Shown here: in pieces, positions 1 through 5,518 of the stretch
Layout of the letters: each line of letters opens with the position of its first letter
How positions within the stretch are numbered: the stretch's first letter is position 1
Source of the DNA: Deinococcus depolymerans
Lineage (GTDB): Bacteria > Deinococcota > Deinococci > Deinococcales > Deinococcaceae
DNA length: 5,518 bases
Assembly: GCF_039522025.1 (NCBI RefSeq)
Contig: NZ_BAAADB010000035.1
Location: forward strand, 1 to 5,518
Direction of reading: 5' to 3'
Notes under the pieces: model-generated
The model's input: only the letters and a program-made list of their open reading frames with translations
Databases searched by the model: none
Told to the model about the DNA's origin: nothing
Program-made: the position numbers and the translations under genes

Positions 1-2888
1 CGCAGCAGGGGCGTCGTGAGACCCAGCACCTCGTCTGGAAGGTCATGCCCGGCGGCCCTCAGTCGGGCCACCACGCCCTCGACCTCGATCATGTTCCAGG
101 CCACTACGGCGTTGTGCAGCACAGCCAGGGCGCTGAAACTCTGGGCCTGATCTCCGAACTCCCGGCCCCGCAGTGCGCCTTCCTGTCCGAAGAACAGGAA
201 CCGGGACAGGTCATTCGACGCCTCTCCTTTGTTCAGCTCCCGTGCCTGGACGCGGCGAAACTCCTCGCTCCCGGCGGTGCGCAGGATGTGCATGGTCTTC
301 TCGGCCCGTCCGATCTCAGCCAAAGCCTGGTGCACCCGGTTCTGTCGGGCGTAGGATCCCAACCGGTGCAGGATCAGCGACGCTGTCGCTGTTCCTGTCT
401 GAATCGAGGCCATCACCCGCACCACCTCATCCCAGGCCTCGCGGACGACGTGCGTTTTGATGGTGCCCTTGAGAATCGGGTCGAGGTGCTCGTAGACCTT
501 GCTCCGGTCGAGCTTGTACAGGGTCTGCTCGTGCACGTTGGCAATGCGAGGTGCGAGATCCCTGGCGAGCAGCGCAGCAGAAGCCATGACCACCTCCGAA
601 AAGCCGTGCGAATCGGTGAAGACCCGCCCCGGATCAAGTTCAGTGCCATGGTCAAGCAGACCGTCCAGCACGAAAGTCGCCTCCCGTAGCCGCACCGGAA
701 TGGCCTGCTGGTACAGGCGCAGGGACGTGTCGGTGGTGTGAACATACATGTTCACACCACGTCCGCCGAGCAGGTGGCTGTAGTCCGCCGCGAGAATGTT
801 CACTGGGACGTAGAACCGCATGCCGTCCGCGCTGCACGTGTCCCCAGTGCCGTAAACGGCGGCCATCGGCAACTTCGAGGCGAAGTTCACCAGCTCGACA
901 CTGGCAGTTCTGAGGGCGTCCTCGGTGAGGAGTCCATCAGCAGCGGCAGTGATTTCGCGCACCGACAACCCGGAGGCCGAGGCCATCCGGGCTGCCCCAA
1001 TGTTGCAGCCCACCGCGATCAGAGCGGCAAGGGCGTTGCGCCGCTGGACGCCGCGCGGCCAGGGCGATTTCTCGCCGTCCGGCAGGAAGGCCCTGAGTAG
1101 GTCCATCCGTGCGTCAAGGTCGATCACGATGTCTACCAGTTCGCGGGCCGGAAGGTGCCGTTCGATCAGCGCTTTGGCTGCCCGAGCGGTGGACTGAATC
1201 CCCGCTGTCCGCAGGGCGGCCAGCTTCCACTCGCCCTTGGCTGCATCGATCCGCAGTGCCTCGTTGCGGGGAACTCCGGTGTTGACGGCGCCGGTGACCG
1301 CGTGCAGCCGCTGATCCAGGTTCTCCAGATACGTGGCCGCGTCCAGTGGAAGGTTCAGCTGCGCGTAGTGCGCTTCCCGGTCACTCTGCCAGCGGTCCTT
1401 GGGGATCAGGTAGTCCTCAAAGTCTGCCCACTGGCGGGAATGCTGCACCGTGACGTCTCCGGCCTTGAGCTTCTCGACCAGGGTCGAGAGCAACGCCAGT
1501 TCGTAATGTGGACGGGACACCGCAGTGTGCCCACCCTGCCGGGTCAGCACGCAAGGCTGCCACTTTGGTGGCAGCCAGCCGGTCGGCACGTCGTCCCCGA
1601 GTTTGCGTTTGCCAGACGCATTGAAGGTGCGCAGGTGGACGACCGCCTGACCGATCAGGCTGCCTTCCGCCCACTGGAACGGCATCACCCGGAGCAGGGT
1701 CGGCGAGAAACGCCGGGTGTAGTCCCACGACGACTCGGTCAGTCGGTAGTACGACCCGTCTCCCTCCCGCAACTGTCGACTGCCTTCGACCAACCGGGTC
1801 AGTTCTTCGCGGGGATACCGCTGGATGATCTCGGACCGCAGGCCAGGGTCGGGGATCGCCTCGTCGAGGGTCAGCGTCCCGAGCACTTCGAGCACCTCCA
1901 CCGCTCGACTGCGGGCCTCCTGACTGGCCTGAAACAGCTGCTGGCGGCGTTTTCTGGCTTTGTTGTGGATGTCGTTCATCACCTTGTCGAGAGCGTTGAC
2001 TACCGCGTCGGTGGTCACGGCGGTTGCCATCGACAGGAAGCACAGCAGCACGGCCCGCCGTTTGGACGGCGGGAAGCGCCGCAAGCTCCAGGCGTCGTAC
2101 CGGTAGCCCCACAGTGCCAACTGCCGACGCATCTCGGGGGGTAGAGTATGGACAGCCGGCCAGTTGGAGAGCCCCAGTTCCAGCAGGGTGGTGAGGCGCG
2201 CCAGCAGGAACAGCAGGGTGTCGGCCGATTCCTTCTTGGCCGGGAGTTTCAACGCCTCGATCGGTGAGCGTGGCCAGGCGGACTCCTGATTGTCCCCGGC
2301 ACCCAGCAGCGCGTCGAGTTGACTTTCCTGCTCTGCTTTCAACTCCCGGGTCAGTGTGAGGTAGGTGGCCTCCAGGGCGGCCTCGCGGGCGCTGGCGATC
2401 AAGTCACGGAGGGTGGTGCGGCCCGGCCGCACCACCCGGTGAGCGAACAGCCAGCCGTGGCCGGACTGACGCAGCGATTCCGTTCGTGGCGTGCTTCGGG
2501 CCACGACGCTCAGGTGGGCCGCGAGTCGTTCGCGCTCGACCTCTCCGCAGCGCACGTACCCGAGGTACGTGCGGATCCGTTCCAGGTGCGTATGCCGGGT
2601 GTTCTCGTCGCTGGGGTAGCCGTCCAGGCCGATCGACAGCAGGCCCAGCTGGGATGCCAGAGTGTCCCGGATCTCGTCCGGCACGTCAATCAGGTTGGAC
2701 AGGAAGAACCCATAGCTCCGCAGCGTGCACAGCTGGACGGCGAATCCGAGACGGTTGACTGGTCCCCGGCAACGAGCGACTTCGCTCAGGTCAGTGTCGT
2801 TCAGCAGAAACTGCTGCTGAACCAGGGCCTCGCCCAAGCCTTCCGGGAGGCGATCGCTTCCCCGCTCGCCCTCTGGGAGGTTTGACAT
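1..2888 (-). CDS. tnpA: Tn3-family transposase TnpA (3' end beyond window)
   Basis: DDE transposase that cuts transposon ends and joins them to target DNA in replicative transposition. It is open for 962 codons from the ATG at 2888-2886 to the left edge. The N-terminal domain (residues 27-55, with NDTDLSEV and RGPVNRLGFAVQL) matches the DUF4158 DNA-binding region of Tn3 transposases. The C-terminal Tn3 catalytic domain shows Asp688 (SADG), Asp759 (TDSHG) and Glu889 (LNKGE), then LFFGQEG and LHNAVVAWN at 899-932. Family members are about 990-1000 residues, so only some 30-40 residues should be missing. No frameshift or stop is visible, so the enzyme is probably active. The ATG lies 8 bases after the recombinase stop, with no good ribosome-binding site, so translational coupling is likely. 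Several perfect palindromes lie inside the gene. The family call is very secure; the exact start is fairly secure. Confidence 0.96.
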   Translation of the reverse strand, partial: MSNLPEGERGSDRLPEGLGEALVQQQFLLNDTDLSEVARCRGPVNRLGFAVQLCTLRSYGFFLSNLIDVPDEIRDTLASQLGLLSIGLDGYPSDENTRHTHLERIRTYLGYVRCGEVERERLAAHLSVVARSTPRTESLRQSGHGWLFAHRVVRPGRTTLRDLIASAREAALEATYLTLTRELKAEQESQLDALLGAGDNQESAWPRSPIEALKLPAKKESADTLLFLLARLTTLLELGLSNWPAVHTLPPEMRRQLALWGYRYDAWSLRRFPPSKRRAVLLCFLSMATAVTTDAVVNALDKVMNDIHNKARKRRQQLFQASQEARSRAVEVLEVLGTLTLDEAIPDPGLRSEIIQRYPREELTRLVEGSRQLREGDGSYYRLTESSWDYTRRFSPTLLRVMPFQWAEGSLIGQAVVHLRTFNASGKRKLGDDVPTGWLPPKWQPCVLTRQGGHTAVSRPHYELALLSTLVEKLKAGDVTVQHSRQWADFEDYLIPKDRWQSDREAHYAQLNLPLDAATYLENLDQRLHAVTGAVNTGVPRNEALRIDAAKGEWKLAALRTAGIQSTARAAKALIERHLPARELVDIVIDLDARMDLLRAFLPDGEKSPWPRGVQRRNALAALIAVGCNIGAARMASASGLSVREITAAADGLLTEDALRTASVELVNFASKLPMAAVYGTGDTCSADGMRFYVPVNILAADYSHLLGGRGVNMYVHTTDTSLRLYQQAIPVRLREATFVLDGLLDHGTELDPGRVFTDSHGFSEVVMASAALLARDLAPRIANVHEQTLYKLDRSKVYEHLDPILKGTIKTHVVREAWDEVVRVMASIQTGTATASLILHRLGSYARQNRVHQALAEIGRAEKTMHILRTAGSEEFRRVQARELNKGEASNDLSRFLFFGQEGALRGREFGDQAQSFSALAVLHNAVVAWNMIEVEGVVARLRAAGHDLPDEVLGLTTPLL
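733..760. repeat. Perfect 28-bp inverted repeat inside tnpA (13-2-13)
   Basis: Left arm GTGGTGTGAACAT (733-745), two bases AC, right arm ATGTTCACACCAC (748-760). The next outer bases also pair (GGAC at 723-726 with GTCC at 761-764) if six bases on the left are looped out. It codes for residues of about 710-719, between catalytic Asp688 and Asp759. Confidence 0.85.
1472..1489. repeat. Perfect inverted repeat inside tnpA (8-2-8)
   Basis: TCTCGACC (1472-1479), two bases, GGTCGAGA (1482-1489). It codes for LLSTLVE of tnpA. It is a minor member of the palindrome set. Confidence 0.55.
1555..1576. repeat. Perfect inverted repeat inside tnpA (9-4-9)
   Basis: GGCTGCCAC (1555-1563), TTTG, GTGGCAGCC (1568-1576). 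It codes for the tnpA segment WLPPKWQP. Confidence 0.7.
2054..2073. repeat. Perfect inverted repeat inside tnpA (8-4-8)
   Basis: CCCGCCGT (2054-2061), TTGG, ACGGCGGG (2066-2073). It codes for FPPSKRR of tnpA. Taken alone it could be chance; it is listed as one of a cluster. Confidence 0.6.
2411..2437. repeat. Perfect 27-bp inverted repeat inside tnpA (13-1-13)
   Basis: Left arm GGGTGGTGCGGCC (2411-2423), a single C, right arm GGCCGCACCACCC (2425-2437). It is very GC-rich and would form a strong hairpin in the tnpA message. It codes for about residues 151-160 (RVVRPGRTT), at the end of the N-terminal domain. Confidence 0.85.
2551..2573. repeat. Perfect 23-bp inverted repeat inside tnpA (10-3-10)
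   Basis: Left arm CGCACGTACC (2551-2560), CGA, right arm GGTACGTGCG (2564-2573). It codes for about residues 106-113 (RTYLGYVR). Confidence 0.8.
2799..2822. repeat. Perfect inverted repeat near the tnpA start (9-6-9)
   Basis: GTTCAGCAG (2799-2807), six bases, CTGCTGAAC (2814-2822). It lies about 65-90 bases into tnpA and codes for VQQQFLLN. As an mRNA hairpin it could affect early translation. The CAG/CTG-rich coding also favours such pairing by chance. Confidence 0.6.
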
Positions 2889-2896
2889 CCAGCGGC

Positions 2897-3643
<747 letters not shown>

Positions 3644-3648
3644 GCCTC

Positions 3649-3654
3649 AGTGTA
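3649..3654 (-). promoter_or_regulatory. Probable -10 box of the recombinase-tnpA operon
   Basis: TACACT on the minus strand lies five bases before the ATG at 3643, which would give a leaderless message, as for the MFS gene. No good -35 hexamer is found 16-18 bases upstream. That position falls inside the centre of the inverted-repeat site at 3662-3689, so recombinase binding there would block RNA polymerase. Confidence 0.45.
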
Positions 3655-3657
3655 GGC

Positions 3658-3689
3658 AAAAAGTTCGCAGTATGGTTATTCTGCGAACT
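3658..3689 (-). terminator. Possible intrinsic terminator of the MFS gene
   Basis: On the minus strand a perfect 9-bp stem (AGTTCGCAG pairing with CTGCGAACT, 10-base loop) is followed at once by TTTT, giving five U residues with the last stem base. It lies about 40 bases after the MFS stop codon. The stem has 5 G/C pairs, so it is of medium strength. The same stem doubles as the candidate recombinase site. Confidence 0.45.
3662..3689. promoter_or_regulatory. dif-like 28-bp inverted-repeat site, candidate recombinase target (site B)
   Basis: Two 11-bp half-sites, AGTTCGCAGTA on the left and TTCTGCGAACT on the right, match at 10 of 11 positions when inverted. They flank a 6-bp centre, TGGTTA. 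The 11-6-11 layout is that of Xer/dif sites. It lies 18 bases upstream of the recombinase start codon, where a resolution site is expected in Tn4430-like elements. The function is inferred from arrangement and position. Confidence 0.55.
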
Positions 3690-3728
3690 CTTCCAATCTC
3701 CTTAAAGATGTCCGTCCTCGTCTCAGTG

Positions 3729-4955
3729 CTATTTCAGTGCCCTCTTGATCCAGGTGTTGAAATAGGCCTGTGTGGCCGCGAGGGTAAACGCAGCACAGGC
3801 CGCTACGAACCAGTACCTTGCGCTTCCCCCGGTTTCCAGGAGTGCCGTCATGGTTGGGCCAGACACCATGGCAGCCAAGCCCCAACTCGTTCCGTACACG
3901 GCGAAGTACCGTGCCCGGGCCTGAACCGGTGCAATGCGGGCCACCACCGAATACGCATGTCCCAGCAGGAGAAGATCGCCCACGCTGGCCACGACGATCG
4001 CCCAGGCAAGTTGTCCGATGGTCTGGCTCATGGCTGACGCGAGGAAGCCCAGACCGACCATCACGTAGCCCCAGATCAGGGCGGAAAGAGGCTGACGGAG
4101 CACCGCCGGACCACGCTGTAAGATCGGCTGTCCCAGGGCGATGATCGCGGCAGAGAGTGCCAGTAGGAGGCCTGCGTCTGCGGCGGGTGCGCTGTAGCGG
4201 AGTACTGAAAACGACAGGACGGCGGGGACCTGCAGGTAGACGCTGGCAAACACAGTATTGATGCCGAAGAGCCCCAGCAGAAGGGGGTCGCGCCACGGCC
4301 TGGCCGCCGAATCCAGACTGGCCTGCTGTTCAGGGACCGCAACTGCGCGCAGCTGCCAGCCCACCAGTCCTGCCGCGGCCATGCAGGTCAAAGCGTCAAT
4401 CAAGAAGAGGATATGCAGGTTGGACGATCCGGTCGCCGCCGCCAGCAGCCCGGCGGCTACGGCACTGCCAGCCAGTGCGGCGCCGAGCCAGCCATACGCC
4501 TGGGGTCGGGTCGGTTCAGGCGTGAGATCCGCGATCAGGGTCTGGGAAGGTGCTTCGTAGAGTTCAAATGCCAGCCCCAGCCCTATTACTGCAGCGATGG
4601 TCATGGCCTTCCCCAGATCCGCTCCTAGGAGAGCTTGAAATACTGCGCAGCCGATGAGTCCAGCGACCATGGTTTGGACTGGACCGATCCGGTCACTGAA
4701 CATCCCGCCCAGGAGTCGGGAAGGAATGGTCGCGGCCCCGAACAGGCCGAGCAGCAGGCCGACGTCAGGCAGAGAAAACTGGCCTCCCTGAACCAGCAGG
4801 GCGGCGAGAAACGGGAGTGAAAAGGCCCCCATGCGGTTGACCGCCCGCGCGAAGATCAGGAGCCGAACCGTGGGTGGTAAGGCTCGCCAGGGCTCGACCA
4901 CAAGAGCGAACACTTGACCACTCCTGTGACTATTCATTTCTTGTTTACCGGTCAC
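3729..4955 (-). CDS. MFS transporter (12-TM efflux-type permease)
   Basis: Integral inner-membrane transporter of the major facilitator superfamily, 408 residues, the usual length for a 12-helix drug/proton antiporter-type member. Hydrophobic segments recur through the whole protein. The loop after the second helix has motif A of the family (GGMFSDRIG, Asp88 and Arg89). A later loop has YEAPSQTLIADLTP, typical of DHA1-like permeases. The substrate cannot be read from sequence. The GTG at 4955 is chosen because a good promoter (TTGACC-17-TACCTT) ends six bases before it, giving a leaderless message; an ATG at 4937 is the alternative start. The C-terminus (FNTWIKRALK, then TAG) looks natural and the gene seems intact. 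It is divergent from a CGNR-type putative regulator 35 bases away and is followed on the same strand by the recombinase gene, with a terminator-like hairpin between them. It may be transposon cargo or flanking DNA. Confidence 0.93.
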   Translation of the reverse strand: MTGKQEMNSHRSGQVFALVVEPWRALPPTVRLLIFARAVNRMGAFSLPFLAALLVQGGQFSLPDVGLLLGLFGAATIPSRLLGGMFSDRIGPVQTMVAGLIGCAVFQALLGADLGKAMTIAAVIGLGLAFELYEAPSQTLIADLTPEPTRPQAYGWLGAALAGSAVAAGLLAAATGSSNLHILFLIDALTCMAAAGLVGWQLRAVAVPEQQASLDSAARPWRDPLLLGLFGINTVFASVYLQVPAVLSFSVLRYSAPAADAGLLLALSAAIIALGQPILQRGPAVLRQPLSALIWGYVMVGLGFLASAMSQTIGQLAWAIVVASVGDLLLLGHAYSVVARIAPVQARARYFAVYGTSWGLAAMVSGPTMTALLETGGSARYWFVAACAAFTLAATQAYFNTWIKRALK

Positions 4956-4961
4956 AACCAG

Positions 4962-4990
4962 AAGGTAGGCGACTGTGCGAGACTGGTCAA
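4962..4990 (-). promoter_or_regulatory. Promoter of the MFS gene, leaderless
   Basis: Read on the minus strand, TTGACC (4990-4985) is five of six to the -35 consensus. Seventeen bases later comes TACCTT (4967-4962), which fits the TANNNT -10 pattern. The GTG start follows six bases after, so transcription should begin at or within a base or two of the start codon. The -35 box directly touches the GTG of the divergent CGNR gene, so a protein bound here would affect both genes. Confidence 0.7.
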
Positions 4991-5518
4991 GTGAAGTTTG
5001 AGAGTCACATCGAGCGGGTCTTGCAGGTCACCGTCTGCCTGGTCAACAGGCTCACGCCCGGGCACTCGGGTGGTCGCGAAGTTTTCCCGGTGGCAACCAG
5101 CAATCTGGTTCCAACCGTCACGCAGTGCCTGGGCGTGAGCGTGCAGTTTGCCTGTACAGAGGCAGACGCAGCACAGTTGCTGCAGTACGCGCAGTCGTCC
5201 CGGATCGTCATTCAGTCCATCGAAGCTGGCGATCTGGAGTCTGCTGCCGTGACGGTCAATCGCTTGTTGCGTGAAACGGGAGCCCGGCCACAGCTGGATC
5301 AGCACGGGTCTGGGTGGAATCTCCACTTCCACGGCCAAGACGACTCGGTCGGTATCGGGTGGGCAGCAGGTGGTGCCGCAGCACTGGCCCTCATTGTCGG
5401 GAGTGACCGGGCGGAACGACTCGGCGTCTGCGTGGCACCGGTCTGTGACCGGGTGTACCTCGACATGTCAAAAAATGGGAGCCGGACCTTCTGCTCGAAG
5501 GCTTGTCAAAGCCGGGTC
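4991..5518 (+). CDS. CGNR zinc-finger / ABATE-domain putative regulator (3' end beyond window)
   Basis: Open for 176 codons to the right edge. The N-terminal part (LQVTVCLVNRLTPGHSGGR near residue 11, TGARPQLDQHG near 96, LHFHGQDDSVGIGWAAG near 111) resembles the ABATE domain. The C-terminus enters a CGNR-type zinc finger with Cys147, Cys152, Cys168 and Cys172 (spacing C-X4-C-X15-C-X3-C). The name-giving CGNR tetrad reads CQSR here. Proteins of this class are annotated as putative stress-linked transcription regulators, but biochemical proof is thin. It is divergent from the MFS gene with a 35-base gap, a layout often seen for a regulator and its target. GTG at 4991 is the chosen start because it just precedes the ABATE-like LCLVN region. 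A purine-rich AAGGTAGG lies 21 bases upstream, too far for a normal ribosome-binding site, so the start is only moderately secure. The last residues are missing. Confidence 0.85.
   Translation, partial: MKFESHIERVLQVTVCLVNRLTPGHSGGREVFPVATSNLVPTVTQCLGVSVQFACTEADAAQLLQYAQSSRIVIQSIEAGDLESAAVTVNRLLRETGARPQLDQHGSGWNLHFHGQDDSVGIGWAAGGAAALALIVGSDRAERLGVCVAPVCDRVYLDMSKNGSRTFCSKACQSRV

Noticed and set aside
375..391. Small 7-3-7 inverted repeats (375-391, 871-887)
   Set aside because: Repeats of this size are expected by chance in several kilobases of GC-rich coding DNA.
45..689. 214-codon plus-strand open frame
   Set aside because: Antisense to the catalytic domain of tnpA; composition is that of a shadow frame.
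1417..2112. 231-codon minus-strand open frame
   Set aside because: Out-of-frame overlap with tnpA; arginine- and proline-rich shadow with no domain.
1155..2144. 329-codon open frame on the plus strand
   Set aside because: It lies wholly antisense to tnpA, whose frame is intact with catalytic motifs. Long antisense frames are common in GC-rich genes and this one has no recognisable domain.
4952..5338. 128-codon minus-strand open frame
   Set aside because: Antisense to the CGNR gene, which has clear family motifs.

Overview
The window is high-GC bacterial DNA (roughly 60-65% G+C by eye) with four protein genes that fill nearly all of it. Two genes have a TANNNT -10 box only 5-6 bases before the start codon, so leaderless transcripts are likely. 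That habit, the high GC and the gene families fit Deinococcus or a relative. An actinobacterium cannot be excluded, so the host is an inference.

Region 1 (1-3689) is the transposition module of a Tn3-family transposon, read right to left. A 248-residue tyrosine recombinase is followed after 8 bases by tnpA, the large DDE transposase. tnpA is open for 962 codons and leaves the left edge just short of its expected C-terminus. This recombinase-then-transposase order is that of the Tn4430/Tn5401 (TnpI) branch, where the recombinase resolves cointegrates at a site next to its own gene. Just upstream of and inside the recombinase gene lie two related 28-29 bp inverted-repeat sites with the same arm (AGTTCGCAG). 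They are good candidates for the resolution and autoregulation site. The upstream one also looks like an intrinsic terminator for the gene behind it and sits against the recombinase promoter.

Region 2 (3729-5518) is a divergent pair: an MFS transporter on the minus strand and, starting 35 bases away on the plus strand, a CGNR zinc-finger/ABATE-type putative regulator that runs off the right edge. The transporter has a clear promoter, TTGACC-17-TACCTT, whose -35 box abuts the regulator's start codon. The regulator may therefore control the transporter, as passenger cargo or as flanking DNA. The outer end of the transposon was not identified with confidence.

The most unusual signal is a dense set of perfect inverted repeats inside the recombinase and tnpA coding sequences: 13-2-13, 13-1-13, 10-3-10, 11-0-11 and several 8-9 bp ones. 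The same by-eye scan of the transporter/regulator half found nothing beyond about 6 bp arms. The palindromes differ in sequence, so they are not copies of one binding site.
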